DNA of 58,095 bases from Pandoraea sp. ASV26 (GCF_016428915.1 NZ_JAELTP010000025.1:1-58095); one strand, 5' to 3'. Shown: positions 1 to 9,608, counted from the stretch's first letter. Program-made: numbers and translations. The notes: generated from the letters alone by a model not told the origin.

Positions 1-9
1 TGCTGCCGT

Positions 10-2589
10 TCAGTGCGCGCTGGCCTCTGCCACGCGTTGCGCGATGTGGGCGAGGGCCTCGTCCACCTGATCGATGAGGATCAGGCACAGGTCGCCCGGT
101 TGCAGGCGGGCAAGTGCGGTGTCGATCGCCAGGAACTCGCCTTGAATCTCGTCGATATGGCTGGTACGCCGTGCGTCGACCAGACCTTCGCGCAACAACC
201 GCACCACTTCGCCATCTTCGCGGCCACGCTGGCATTGGTCCTGATAGAGCAGCACGTCGTCGAACGCGTCGCCAAGGATCTGCGTCTGACGGCGAATGTC
301 TTCGTCACGACGATCGCCGGCCCCGGAAATCACCACCGAGCGGCGGCGCGCGGGCATCGTCTCCACGGCCTGCGTGAGCGCGGCAATGGCGTCCGGATTG
401 TGGCCGTAGTCGGCAATCAGGGTCGCGCCCTTGTAGTCGAACAGGTTGAAGCGGCCCGGCGCGGTGCCCGCGTCGTTCACAAACGTCGCCAGCCCGGCAC
501 GGATCGTCTGCGCGTCGATCTTCAGTGCCCATGCAGCACCGATGGCGGCCATCGCATTCTCGACCTGGAAGCTGATGGCGCCGCCACGCGTGAGCGGGAT
601 CGCTGCCAGCGCGTAGCGGGTCTCTTCGCTGCCGTGCGACGTCACGATATGGTCACCGTCCACATAGACCACGCGCTTGCCCTTCGCGCGATGCGTGGCG
701 AGCACCGGGTGCGAGGCGTCCCGCGCGAAATACGTCACGTCGCCCGGGCAGGCGTCGGCCATGCGCGCGACCATCGGATCGGCGGCGTTGAGCACGGCCA
801 TGCCGCGCGGCGCCACGTTGCGCACGATCACGCTCTTGAGCACAGCGAGATCTTCCACCGTATTGATGTACGACAGGCCCAGATGGTCGCCCATGCCGAT
901 GTTCGTCACGACGGCGACATCGCAACGGTCGTAGGCGAGCCCTTCGCGCAGCAGGCCGCCGCGCGCGGTTTCGAACACGGCGGCGTCCACGTCCGGATGC
1001 ATCAGCACATTGCGCGCGCTGCGCGGGCCGCTGCAATCGCCCGTGTCGATACGCTGGCCGCTGATATAAATGCCGTCGGTGCCGGTCATGCCCACGCGCA
1101 ACCCTTGCTGGGCGATGAGGTGAGCAATCAGGCGAACCGTGGTCGTCTTGCCGTTCGTGCCGGAGACGGCCACGAGCGGAATACGGCCGTCGTCACCGTC
1201 TTCGAACATGGTCGAGACGATGGCTTCGCCCACCGCGCGTCCCTTGCCGTACGACGGCTGAAGGTGCATGCGCAGGCCGGGCGCGGCGTTGACTTCCACG
1301 ATACCGCCGGCCTGTTCCTCGAACGGCTTGATGACGGTCTCGCACACGGCGTCGACACCGGCGATGTCCAGCCCCACTTGCTGAGCGGCCGCGACGGCGC
1401 GCGCTGCGATTTCCGGATGAACGTCGTCGGTCACATCGGTGGCCGTGCCGCCGGTCGACAGGTTGGCGTTGTTGCGCAACACGACACGCGCACCGGCTTC
1501 CGGCACGGAGTCGGCGTTCAGCCCCTGCTTGGCGAGCGTGGCGAGGGCGATGTCGTCGAAACGAATCTTGGTGAGCGACGTGGCATGGCCTTCGCCACGG
1601 CGCGGGTCGGCGTTCACGGCCTCGACCAGTTGACGCACGGTATGCACGCCGTCGCCGGTGACTTGCGGCGGATCGCGACGGGCGGCCGCCACCAGCTTGT
1701 TGCCGATGACGAGCAGACGGAAGTCATGGCCCGGAATGTAGCGCTCGATGATGACGTCGCGGCTGATCGCCTGCGCGGCTTCGAAAGCCCGCTCGATCTC
1801 TTCGCGCGTGCGCAGACGCACGGCCACACCCTTGCCCTGATTGCCGTCGCGCGGCTTGACCACGACCGGTGCGTCGATTTCCTGCACCAGCTTCCACGCG
1901 TCTTCGATATCGCGCACCGTGCCGCCCTGCGGCACCGGGACACCGGCCGCGTGCAGCAGCGTCTTGGTCAGATCCTTGTCCTGGGCAATTGACTCGGCCA
2001 CGGCCGACGTGCGGTCGGTCTCGGCCGCCTGAATGCGGCGCTGTTTGCTGCCCCAGCCGAATTGCACCATCGAACCTTCGGTCAGACGGCGGTACGGAAT
2101 GCCGCGCGCAACGGCAGCCTGCACGATCGAACCGGTCGACGGGCCGAGGCGCACGTCTTCATCCAGATCGCGCAGACGATGCAGGGCGTCGGCCAGATCG
2201 AACGGGCCGTCTTCCAGCGCGGCGTTGATCAGTTGCTGCGCCAGTTCGAAGGCGAGACGCCCAACGGGCTCCTCGCTGTACTGCACCACGACCTGGAACG
2301 TGCCGGGCTCGATGGTCTGCGTCGTCTGGCAGAACGTCACCGGACAGCCGGCAGCGGCTTGCAGTTGCAGGGCGGTGGTGGCGAGGGCATCGGCCAGCGA
2401 CACGGGACGCTCTTCGGCGTCGGGCGTGAGCGCATGCAGCTCGGGAAAGCGCGCGCGCAGACGCGCTTCAAAACCGGCCAGATTGCCGATCGAGTATTCC
2501 AGATCGGTGCACGTCACGATGGCCTCGATGGCGGTGTGACGGCTCCAGAGGTTCGGCCCACGCAATGCGCGGATACGGGAGACTTCCAT
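10..2589 (-). CDS. cphA': Cyanophycin synthetase paralogue (CphA'-type)
   Basis: ATP-dependent ligase predicted to polymerise aspartate and arginine into cyanophycin, a cytoplasmic nitrogen and carbon store. From the ATG at 2589 it is 859 residues. Visible parts are an N-terminal domain, an ATP-grasp domain (DKDLTK then KPRDGNQGKGV, about residues 205-255) and a Mur-ligase-like domain with P-loop GTNGKT near residue 477 and a DHLG motif. An in-frame GTG at 2613 also exists. I prefer 2589 because a GGGA ribosome site lies 9 nt upstream and homology begins with MEVSRIRALRGPN. The HxxEH motif present in the N-domain of the neighbouring paralogue is replaced here (DxxAT by alignment, about residues 67-71). 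The intact Mur P-loop argues against CphA2. It lies 164 bp downstream of cphA on the same strand. Family call is very sure; exact substrate is inferred. Confidence 0.93.
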   Translation of the reverse strand: MEVSRIRALRGPNLWSRHTAIEAIVTCTDLEYSIGNLAGFEARLRARFPELHALTPDAEERPVSLADALATTALQLQAAAGCPVTFCQTTQTIEPGTFQVVVQYSEEPVGRLAFELAQQLINAALEDGPFDLADALHRLRDLDEDVRLGPSTGSIVQAAVARGIPYRRLTEGSMVQFGWGSKQRRIQAAETDRTSAVAESIAQDKDLTKTLLHAAGVPVPQGGTVRDIEDAWKLVQEIDAPVVVKPRDGNQGKGVAVRLRTREEIERAFEAAQAISRDVIIERYIPGHDFRLLVIGNKLVAAARRDPPQVTGDGVHTVRQLVEAVNADPRRGEGHATSLTKIRFDDIALATLAKQGLNADSVPEAGARVVLRNNANLSTGGTATDVTDDVHPEIAARAVAAAQQVGLDIAGVDAVCETVIKPFEEQAGGIVEVNAAPGLRMHLQPSYGKGRAVGEAIVSTMFEDGDDGRIPLVAVSGTNGKTTTVRLIAHLIAQQGLRVGMTGTDGIYISGQRIDTGDCSGPRSARNVLMHPDVDAAVFETARGGLLREGLAYDRCDVAVVTNIGMGDHLGLSYINTVEDLAVLKSVIVRNVAPRGMAVLNAADPMVARMADACPGDVTYFARDASHPVLATHRAKGKRVVYVDGDHIVTSHGSEETRYALAAIPLTRGGAISFQVENAMAAIGAAWALKIDAQTIRAGLATFVNDAGTAPGRFNLFDYKGATLIADYGHNPDAIAALTQAVETMPARRRSVVISGAGDRRDEDIRRQTQILGDAFDDVLLYQDQCQRGREDGEVVRLLREGLVDARRTSHIDEIQGEFLAIDTALARLQPGDLCLILIDQVDEALAHIAQRVAEASAH

Positions 2590-2620
2590 AAATTGCAATC
2601 CCTGTCTGTCCACTTCGCGT

Positions 2621-2690
2621 CCCTATATAGCGGTTGGTTGGCGAGAAAAAACGACTGTGGCTTGGGTATTCGGTAGCTATCTATATAGGG
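2621..2690. repeat. Inverted repeat between the two cphA genes
   Basis: The ten bases CCCTATATAG (2621-2630) recur as the exact reverse complement CTATATAGGG (2681-2690), with 50 bp between. The left arm lies just upstream of the cphA' start region. Both arms contain TATATA, so they could be paired operator half-sites or -10-like elements. The sequence match is exact; the role is unknown. Confidence 0.55.
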
Positions 2691-2753
2691 AGGGCGGCGG
2701 CAGCGTTCCCTGCACGCCGCCACTCGCGGCAAACTTGAATCCGTTGGCCTGAA

Positions 2754-5387
2754 TCAGGCTGCCAGCGCGCGCATCGGTTGCCCCATCCACAGATGCACGA
2801 GGTCGAGCACGGCGGCGGCACCGCCTTCATCGGCTTGCAGCACCAGCAGATCGCCGCTCACGAGTTGCGCGAGCGCCGCTTCGGCCGCGGCGCGACGCTC
2901 GGCGGCATCCGTGACCTGCACCTTGCGGCCGGCCGCGTCGATACCCGTGCGCAGTTGCGCGCGCGACTCGGCCAGCGGGCGCTTGCGCTCGACGCTCAGG
3001 TCGTCGCACAGCACCACACGGTCGAACGTCTGCCCGAGCAGCTTGCCTTGCGCCTGCAAGTCTTCGTCCATACGGTCGACGCCCGGGCCGTACACCACGA
3101 TGCGACGCTCGGCAGGCAGGGTGGCGAGTGCTGCCGCGAGGGCGCTCAGGGCCGGGGCGTTGTGAGCGTCGTCGACGATGACCGTCGCGCCATGCTTTTC
3201 GAACAGCGTGAAGCGGCCCGGCGCATCGACCTGACCGACGTCGAACGTGGTCACGCCGGTGCGCAGCACGTCGAGCGCCACGCCCATCGACCAGGCAGCA
3301 GCCACGGCAGCGAGCACGTTCTCGACCTGGAAGTCGACGCGCCCTGCATACGTCAGCGGCATGTTGGCCGTGGCGCCGACGTCGGTTTCTTCGGCGCCGG
3401 TGGCCAGCACGACTTGCCCGTTGCGCACGAAGACCACGCGCTTGCCGGCAGCGCGGTGTGCCGCGATCGCCGGCAGGTGTTCGTCCAGACCGAAGAAGAT
3501 CACGTCACCATCGCACAGCTCGGCCATTTCGACGACGAGCGGATCGCGGGCGTTGAGCACGGCCACGCCGTCGGGCAGCACCACGTCGACCTGCGTTCGC
3601 AGCACGCTGAACATGCGCTCGACGTCTTCGACGAAATACTGGCCCAGATGGTCGGGGCGGTCGATGTTCGTGACGATGCCGACCTGGCAGCGGTCGTAAG
3701 CGAGGCCTTCGGAGAGGATGGCGGTGCTGTCGTTCTCGAAGACGGCGGCCGTCACGCTGGCATTCATCAGCACGCGGTGTGCGGCGTCCCAGTTGGCGCG
3801 GTCGCCGCTTTGCACCAGACGCTTGTCGAGGAACAGACCGTCGCTGCACGCCAGCCCGGTGTGCTCGCCTGCCAGTTGCAACAGGTGCGTGAGCAGACGC
3901 GCCGTCACGGTCTTGCCGTTCGTGCCGGTAATGCCGACGATCGGAATGCGTCCGGCATCGCCGTCGGGGAACAGATGATCGACGATGGCGCGACCGACCG
4001 GGCGGGGTGCGCCATCGGCCGGCTTCAGGTGCATGAGCAGGCCCGGGCCAGCGTTGACCTCGACGATGGCGCCACGCTGTTCGGCGAGCGGACGGGAAAT
4101 ATCTTCCGCGACCAGATCCACGCCGGCGATGTCCAGCCCCACGATGCGCGCGGCCAGCGACGCATGGGCCGCCACGCTCGGGTGCACACGGTCGGTGACG
4201 TCGAAAGCGACGTTGCCGTTGCGCTGGATCAGCACGCTCTTGCCTTCGGGCGGCACGGATTCGGCGTCGAAGCCCTGACGCTTGAGCTCCAGACGGGCCG
4301 ACGAGTCGATGCGCACACGGTTCAGCGGCTGGTCTTCAGCGCTGCCGCGACGCGGATCGCTATTGATTTGCAGCTCGATGAGTTCCGAGATGGTGTGCTT
4401 GCCGTCGCCGACCACCGAGGCCATCTCGCCCATGGCGGCGGCCACGACACGCCCGCCCACGACCAGCAGGCGGTGTTCCAGACCCGTCACGAAGCGCTCG
4501 ACGATCACGCCGCTGCCTTCTTCGAGCGCCACGTCGAATGCCGTGGTGACTTCGTCTCGCGTGGTGAGATTGATGAACACGCCACGGCCATGATTGCCGT
4601 CGTACGGCTTGACGACGACCGGCAGGCCGATGTCTTGCGCGGCCTCCCATGCGTCGTCGGCGCTATCGACCAGACGGCCTTCCGGCACGGGCACGCCGCA
4701 CGATTCGAGCAGTTGCTTGGTCAGGTCCTTGTCGCGCGAGATGCTCTCGGCAATGGCGGGGGTGCGGTCGGTCTCTGCGGTCCAGATGCGACGGGCGGCA
4801 GCGCCGTAGCCCAGTTGCACCAGATTGCCGTCGGACAGGCGCAGGTGGGGGATGTCGCGGTCGTCGGCAGCGTCGACGATGCACGCCGTGCTCGGGCCGA
4901 GACAATGTTTGTCGACCAGGCCGCGCAGGTTCTCGACGGCGGCCTGAACGTCGTATTGACGGTCTTCGATGGCCGCCATGACCAGATCGCGGGCGGCAAA
5001 CAGGGCCGCGCGGGTCACGTCTTCGTGCCAGGCGCGCACGATCACCTTATAGACGCCGGTGATCGGGGTTTCGCGTGCCTTGCCGAAACCGCCGGGCATG
5101 CCGGCAAGGTTTTGCAGCTCGAGCGTGACGTGCTCGAGAATGTGACCGGGCCACGTGCCTTCACGCAGGCGCTGGAGGAAGCCGCCGCGCTCGCCAATGC
5201 TGCATCGGTGCTCGATGAGGGAGGGCAGCCACTCGGACAGCCGCTCGGGGAACCCCGGGATCTTGTTGGACGGGAACTCCTCGAGTTCGCCGATATCGAC
5301 CCATGCCTCAAGCACCGGCCGATATGTCCACATATTCGGGCCGCGCAGCGACAGGACATCGAAAATCTCAATGTCTTTCTTTTTCAT
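2754..5387 (-). CDS. cphA: Cyanophycin synthetase (CphA)
   Basis: Synthetase of 877 residues that adds Asp (ATP-grasp site) and Arg (Mur-ligase-like site) to the cyanophycin chain in the cytoplasm. It starts MKKKDIEIFDVLSLRGPN. The N-domain carries GHILEH, an HxxEH zinc-peptidase-like motif at H82, E85 and H86. ATP-grasp features are DKDLTK at 219-224 and KPYDGNHGRGV at about 260-270. The Mur P-loop GTNGKT is at 488-493. In this family the metallopeptidase-like N-domain site has been reported to trim early product into primers, so this copy may be self-priming. It is divergent from the ABC exporter across 296 bp. No cyanophycinase (cphB) or isoaspartyl dipeptidase lies in the window. Confidence 0.97.
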   Translation of the reverse strand: MKKKDIEIFDVLSLRGPNMWTYRPVLEAWVDIGELEEFPSNKIPGFPERLSEWLPSLIEHRCSIGERGGFLQRLREGTWPGHILEHVTLELQNLAGMPGGFGKARETPITGVYKVIVRAWHEDVTRAALFAARDLVMAAIEDRQYDVQAAVENLRGLVDKHCLGPSTACIVDAADDRDIPHLRLSDGNLVQLGYGAAARRIWTAETDRTPAIAESISRDKDLTKQLLESCGVPVPEGRLVDSADDAWEAAQDIGLPVVVKPYDGNHGRGVFINLTTRDEVTTAFDVALEEGSGVIVERFVTGLEHRLLVVGGRVVAAAMGEMASVVGDGKHTISELIELQINSDPRRGSAEDQPLNRVRIDSSARLELKRQGFDAESVPPEGKSVLIQRNGNVAFDVTDRVHPSVAAHASLAARIVGLDIAGVDLVAEDISRPLAEQRGAIVEVNAGPGLLMHLKPADGAPRPVGRAIVDHLFPDGDAGRIPIVGITGTNGKTVTARLLTHLLQLAGEHTGLACSDGLFLDKRLVQSGDRANWDAAHRVLMNASVTAAVFENDSTAILSEGLAYDRCQVGIVTNIDRPDHLGQYFVEDVERMFSVLRTQVDVVLPDGVAVLNARDPLVVEMAELCDGDVIFFGLDEHLPAIAAHRAAGKRVVFVRNGQVVLATGAEETDVGATANMPLTYAGRVDFQVENVLAAVAAAWSMGVALDVLRTGVTTFDVGQVDAPGRFTLFEKHGATVIVDDAHNAPALSALAAALATLPAERRIVVYGPGVDRMDEDLQAQGKLLGQTFDRVVLCDDLSVERKRPLAESRAQLRTGIDAAGRKVQVTDAAERRAAAEAALAQLVSGDLLVLQADEGGAAAVLDLVHLWMGQPMRALAA

Positions 5388-5683
5388 CTAAGGCTAATTC
5401 ACGCGTCAAGGCTGGGTTCGGAGAAGCCGGCGAAGCCCGATTTCAGGCAGCGCAGCCGGTCGCACTCTTACAGTTAACTGGTTACTTAACGTAAAAATCC
5501 GTAAACGGTTGACCGTCGCAACAATATTTCCATGCTGCACCGTGTCATCGGGGAACTCCGCGCCGCAAAAGGCATCGCTGTGGTTATACTTGCGGCAATT
5601 TCGCGGACTGACAGGGAAAGTCCGCCTCGATATTTCTTCGTTTGCCTCGATGTCCGCCCCTTGAGGACACGTCTGCCGCAGCA
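5388..5683. promoter_or_regulatory. Divergent promoter region, cphA / ABC exporter
   Basis: This 296-bp gap should hold both promoters. On the plus strand a TATACT -10-like hexamer sits at 5585-5590, without a convincing -35. It is followed by a leader hairpin with arms GCGGACT (5603-5609) and AGTCCGC (5619-5625). An AT-richer patch at 5471-5515 contains GTTAA (5473-5477) and TTAAC (5486-5490) as short inverted arms. No gene is seen here. Confidence 0.4.
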
Positions 5684-8134
5684 ATGACCGACACCTCCGC
5701 TCCCGCGGCATCTTCCGCCGCCACCCCGACAACGTCTTCCGAGAGCAGCCCTTCCGGGGACGCAGGCGCCAGCGCCACCGCGGCGCCTGCGTTCTCTGTT
5801 TCCGCCCGAAATGCCACGGCCGAGTTCTGGTATCCGGAACTCGCCTCGCAACTGGCCGACGGCGAGACCGTGCTGGCCTGGCTGACGATCGACCTCGACG
5901 CCCAATTGCACTTCGCACGTGGCGTGGTCGTGGCCACCGAGCGCCGGCTGCTGGCGCGCGAGGCACGCCGCGACGCGCGGCAGGGGACGGGCGCGGCCTG
6001 GCAATCGTGGTCCTATCGCGCCGACCTGTCGCTCACGCACACCGACCACGCAGGCGTTGGCTCGCTGGAGTTGTGCGATGCCCACGAGAAGCTGGCCAAC
6101 TGGCGCTACACGCTGGGCCACAATCCGGCGGCGTTGACGCTGATGGACATCGTCGCGCGCCAGCGCGAGGCGCTGGTGGCGGGGCACGCCGTGAATCGCG
6201 AGCCGGTCGAGGTGGGCACCTGCCCGATCTGTCAGGCCGAATTGCCGCCCGGCGCCGAAGAATGCCTGCAATGCAACCCGGAGGTGGAAGCCCCACCGTC
6301 GACATGGGCATTGCTGCGTCTCTGGCGTTTCGCGCGTCCGTATCGATTCCAGTTGCTCGCCGGTTTCCTGCTCACGCTGTGCGCCACGGGTGCCACGTTG
6401 ATCCCGCCGTATCTGACGATGCCGCTCATGGACAACGTGCTGATCCCGTTCCAGAACGGCCAGCCCATCGATTACCACCTGGTGGGAATGTACTTGTCGG
6501 GCCTGCTGGGCGCGGGGCTCGTGGCGTGGGTGCTCGGCTGGGCGCGGACGTATCTGCTCGCGAAAGTGTCGGAGCGCATCGGCGCGGATCTGCGCACCGC
6601 CACGTACTCGCATCTGCTGCGGCTCTCGCTCGAGTACTTCGGCGGCAAGCGCACGGGCGACCTGATGGCGCGTATCGGCTCGGAGAGCGATCGTATCTGC
6701 GTGTTCCTCTCGCTGCACTTGCTCGACTTCGCCACCGACGTGCTGATGATTATCATGACGGCAGTCATTCTCGTGTCGATCAACCCGTGGTTGGCCGTGG
6801 TCACGCTCGTGCCGCTGCCGTTCATTGCCTGGCTGATTCATCTGGTGCGTGACCGCCTGCGTCACGGCTTCGAGAAGGTCGACCGGATCTGGGCGGAAAT
6901 TACCAACGTGCTCGCCGACACGATTCCGGGCATTCGCGTGGTGAAGGCGTTTGCGCAGGAGAACCGCGAAGTCGCGCGCTTCAAGGAAGCCAACCGTCAC
7001 AACCTCGTGGTCAACGACCGCGTGAACAAGGTGTGGTCGCTGTTCTCGCCGACTGTGACGTTCCTGACGGAAATCGGCCTGCTGGTGGTCTGGATCTTCG
7101 GCATCTGGCAGATCTCCAAGCATGAGATCACGGTCGGTGTGCTCGCCGCCTTCCTGACGTACATCAGCCGCTTCTACACACGTCTCGATTCGATGAGTCG
7201 CATCGTGTCGGTCACGCAGAAGGCCGCCGCAGGCGCGAAGCGCATCTTCGACGTGCTCGATCACGTCTCGAACGTGCCCGAGCCGGTCAATCCGGTGCAT
7301 CTGAAGGAAGTGAAGGGGGCCATCGACCTGCGCGACATCGGCTTCCGTTATGGCAACCGCTCGGTGATTCGCGGCATGGATCTGCGCATCGCGCCGGGCG
7401 AGATGATCGGTCTGGTCGGGCACAGCGGGTCGGGCAAGAGCACGCTGGTCAACCTGATCTGCCGGTTCTACGACGTGGCCGAAGGCTCGATCCAGATCGA
7501 CGGCGTGGACATTCGCGCGTTGCGTGTCTCCGACTTCCGCCGAAACGTGGGGCTGGTGTTGCAGGAGCCGTTCCTGTTCTTCGGCACGATTGCGGACAAT
7601 ATCGCCTACGGCAAGCCCGAGGCCACGCGCGCCGAGATCGTGGCGGCCGCGCGCGCGGCGCATGCGCACGAGTTCATTCTGCGTTTGCCGCACGGCTACG
7701 ATTCGCTCGTCGGCGAGCGCGGACAGGCGCTCTCGGGCGGTGAGCGTCAGCGCATCTCCATCGCGCGCGCGCTGCTGATCGACCCGCGCATCCTGATTCT
7801 CGACGAGGCGACGTCATCCGTCGACACCGCGACCGAGAAGGAAATTCAGAAGGCGCTCGATAACCTCGTCAAGGGCCGCACGACGATTGCCATCGCGCAC
7901 CGGCTCTCGACGCTGCGCAAGGCCGACCGGCTCGTGGTGCTCGATCGCGGCAAGATCGTCGAGGTGGGCAACCACGACGAACTGATCGCCCGCGAAGGCG
8001 CGTACTACAAGCTCTATCAGGCGCAGCAGCGCAATGTCGACACGGATATCGATGCGGTGGTCGAGTCGGCCGAAGCCGCGGCCGCCGTCGCCGCCGTGAC
8101 CGCTGCGCCCGCGCAACCGCTATCCGTCAACTGA
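5684..8134 (+). CDS. ABC exporter with N-terminal domain and zinc ribbon, linked to cyanophycin genes
   Basis: Fused permease-ATPase half-transporter of 816 residues, presumably a homodimer in the inner membrane. Residues 1-40 are Ser/Ala-rich and look disordered. Residues 45-165 form a beta-rich domain that reminds me of a bacterial PH-like fold (inference). A zinc ribbon follows with C180, C183, C194 and C197. Then come six or so membrane helices (about 220-500) and an ATPase with Walker A GHSGSGKST near 579, signature LSGGERQ, Walker B ILILDEATSS and H-loop AHRLST. I chose ATG 5684 over the upstream in-frame TTG 5642, whose extra 14 residues look non-native. I recall this family being annotated as cyanophycin-metabolism-associated. 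The substrate is unknown. The DUF1854 gene follows 18 bp downstream. Confidence 0.88.
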   Translation: MTDTSAPAASSAATPTTSSESSPSGDAGASATAAPAFSVSARNATAEFWYPELASQLADGETVLAWLTIDLDAQLHFARGVVVATERRLLAREARRDARQGTGAAWQSWSYRADLSLTHTDHAGVGSLELCDAHEKLANWRYTLGHNPAALTLMDIVARQREALVAGHAVNREPVEVGTCPICQAELPPGAEECLQCNPEVEAPPSTWALLRLWRFARPYRFQLLAGFLLTLCATGATLIPPYLTMPLMDNVLIPFQNGQPIDYHLVGMYLSGLLGAGLVAWVLGWARTYLLAKVSERIGADLRTATYSHLLRLSLEYFGGKRTGDLMARIGSESDRICVFLSLHLLDFATDVLMIIMTAVILVSINPWLAVVTLVPLPFIAWLIHLVRDRLRHGFEKVDRIWAEITNVLADTIPGIRVVKAFAQENREVARFKEANRHNLVVNDRVNKVWSLFSPTVTFLTEIGLLVVWIFGIWQISKHEITVGVLAAFLTYISRFYTRLDSMSRIVSVTQKAAAGAKRIFDVLDHVSNVPEPVNPVHLKEVKGAIDLRDIGFRYGNRSVIRGMDLRIAPGEMIGLVGHSGSGKSTLVNLICRFYDVAEGSIQIDGVDIRALRVSDFRRNVGLVLQEPFLFFGTIADNIAYGKPEATRAEIVAAARAAHAHEFILRLPHGYDSLVGERGQALSGGERQRISIARALLIDPRILILDEATSSVDTATEKEIQKALDNLVKGRTTIAIAHRLSTLRKADRLVVLDRGKIVEVGNHDELIAREGAYYKLYQAQQRNVDTDIDAVVESAEAAAAVAAVTAAPAQPLSVN

Positions 8135-8152
8135 ACGCCCGCGAAGACACTC

Positions 8153-8620
8153 ATGCAGATCGATTTCACTTTGTCGCGCAACGCCTTCGGACGCCTGGTG
8201 TTGACGGATGCGCAAGGCATCGCCCACGAAGGTGTGGTGCCCGTGCGAGCCTTTCCGATTGCCGCGCCGGACGACGGCCTCGCGCTCGTGAGTACGGAAG
8301 GGCGCGAGCTGGTCTGGCTCGATTCGCTCGATGTGCTGCCCGCCGCCATGCGCACCCTGTTGCGCGAGGAACTCGCCGCGCGCGAATTCATGCCCGAGGT
8401 GCAGCGCATCGTCGGCGTGTCGACGTACGCCACGCCCAGCACCTGGACCGTCGAGACGAACCGGGGCGAGGCGGCGTTCATCTTGCGCGGCGAAGAGGAT
8501 ATCCGGCGCCTTGGAGCGCAGACGCTGCTCATCACCGACAGCCACGGCATTCACTTCCTGATTCGCGACACCGGCAAGCTCGACAAGCCGAGCCGCAAGA
8601 TTCTCGATCGCTTCCTCTGA
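8153..8620 (+). CDS. DUF1854 family protein, cyanophycin-associated
   Basis: A 155-residue protein of the DUF1854 family with no signal peptide and no membrane helix. It is rich in acidic and hydrophobic strands (for example GRELVWLDSLDVLP) and ends in a conserved-looking basic tail (KPSRKILDRFL). It begins 18 bp after the ABC exporter, almost certainly as the second gene of one operon. I recall the family being named for its co-occurrence with cyanophycin synthetase. Biochemical function is not known to me. A soluble partner or regulator of the exporter is the simplest inference. Confidence 0.8.
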   Translation: MQIDFTLSRNAFGRLVLTDAQGIAHEGVVPVRAFPIAAPDDGLALVSTEGRELVWLDSLDVLPAAMRTLLREELAAREFMPEVQRIVGVSTYATPSTWTVETNRGEAAFILRGEEDIRRLGAQTLLITDSHGIHFLIRDTGKLDKPSRKILDRFL

Positions 8621-8663
8621 CCCGATTCTCGCGATCGACCTTCGCCGGACTTCGCGGCACTGG

Positions 8664-8669
8664 TAAAAT
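8664..8669 (+). promoter_or_regulatory. Putative extended -10 promoter of rdgC
   Basis: TAAAAT is preceded by TG one base upstream (TGGTAAAAT), an extended -10 pattern, about 31 bp before the rdgC ATG. No clear -35 is seen. Confidence 0.4.
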
Positions 8670-8699
8670 CGCGGTTTTGCTTTTTGCGGTGATGCCCCC

Positions 8700-9608
8700 A
8701 TGTGGTTCAAGAATCTTCAGTTGCACCGAATTCCTGCCGGTTGGTCCATGAGCGTCGCGCAAATGGAGGCGGCGCTCGAGAAGCACGCTTTCCGCGAGGG
8801 CGGCAGCCTCGAAATGCAGGTGCAAGGCTGGGCGCCGCCGCGTGAGGGCGGCGAACTCGTGCACAGCATCAACCGTCAGTTCCTGCTGGCCTATCGCGCC
8901 GAGAAGAAGCTGCTGCCGTCGACCGTCGTCAATCAGGTCACGCGCGCCAAGGCGGTCGAGCTTGAAGAGCAGCAGGGCTTCAAGCCGGGCCGCAAGCAGA
9001 TGAAGGAACTCAAGGAGCAAGTGACCGACGAGCTGCTGCCGCGCGCGTTCGGCATTCGCCGTGACACGCGTGTGTGGATCGATCCGGTCAATCGCTGGCT
9101 GGTGATCGACGCCGCCTCGCCCGCCAAGGCCGACGAAGTGCGCAGCCTGCTGCTCAAGACGCTCGACATCACGCTCGAGAACGTGGAACTCAACGAGGCC
9201 CCGGTGGCCGTGATGACGTCGTGGCTCGCCGGTAACGACGCGCCCGCGGGTTTCACCGTCGATCAGGACGTGGAACTGCGCTCGAACATCGACGAGAAGG
9301 CGGCCGTGCGCTATGTGCGTCACCCGCTGGACGGCGCGGATGTGCGCCAACACATCGAAGCTGGCAAGCGCTGCACCAAGCTGGCCATGACGTGGAACGA
9401 CCGCATCTCGTTCGTGCTGACCGACGCGTTCGTCATCAAGCGCGTGACGCCGCTCGACATCATCAAGGACGCCGCCGATCCGACGGCCGAAGGCGAAGCC
9501 GAGAAGTTCGATGCCGACGTCGCGCTCATGACCGGCGAGCTCGCCCGCATGCTCGACGACCTGATCGAAGCCGTGGGTGGGGAGCGTCGGATGGACAAGG
9601 CCGCCTGA
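8700..9608 (+). CDS. rdgC: Recombination-associated protein RdgC
   Basis: A 302-residue DNA-binding protein expected to form a ring-shaped dimer around duplex DNA and restrain RecA. The call rests on the typical start [12 protein letters not shown], the basic helix around [20 protein letters not shown] and the near-normal length (E. coli RdgC is 303 residues). It is a single-gene unit with its own putative extended -10 upstream and a strong terminator downstream. The family assignment is secure. Confidence 0.95.
   Translation: MWFKNLQLHRIPAGWSMSVAQMEAALEKHAFREGGSLEMQVQGWAPPREGGELVHSINRQFLLAYRAEKKLLPSTVVNQVTRAKAVELEEQQGFKPGRKQMKELKEQVTDELLPRAFGIRRDTRVWIDPVNRWLVIDAASPAKADEVRSLLLKTLDITLENVELNEAPVAVMTSWLAGNDAPAGFTVDQDVELRSNIDEKAAVRYVRHPLDGADVRQHIEAGKRCTKLAMTWNDRISFVLTDAFVIKRVTPLDIIKDAADPTAEGEAEKFDADVALMTGELARMLDDLIEAVGGERRMDKAA

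Noticed and set aside
10-2589. Assignment of the second synthetase as CphA2
   Set aside because: CphA2 has a degenerate Mur-ligase half; here the P-loop GTNGKT and DHLG motifs are intact.
2778-5477. An 899-codon plus-strand frame opposite cphA, and a 659-codon frame (13-1992) opposite cphA'
   Set aside because: Both are antisense shadows of well-supported synthetase genes, His/Arg-rich and without motifs or ribosome sites.
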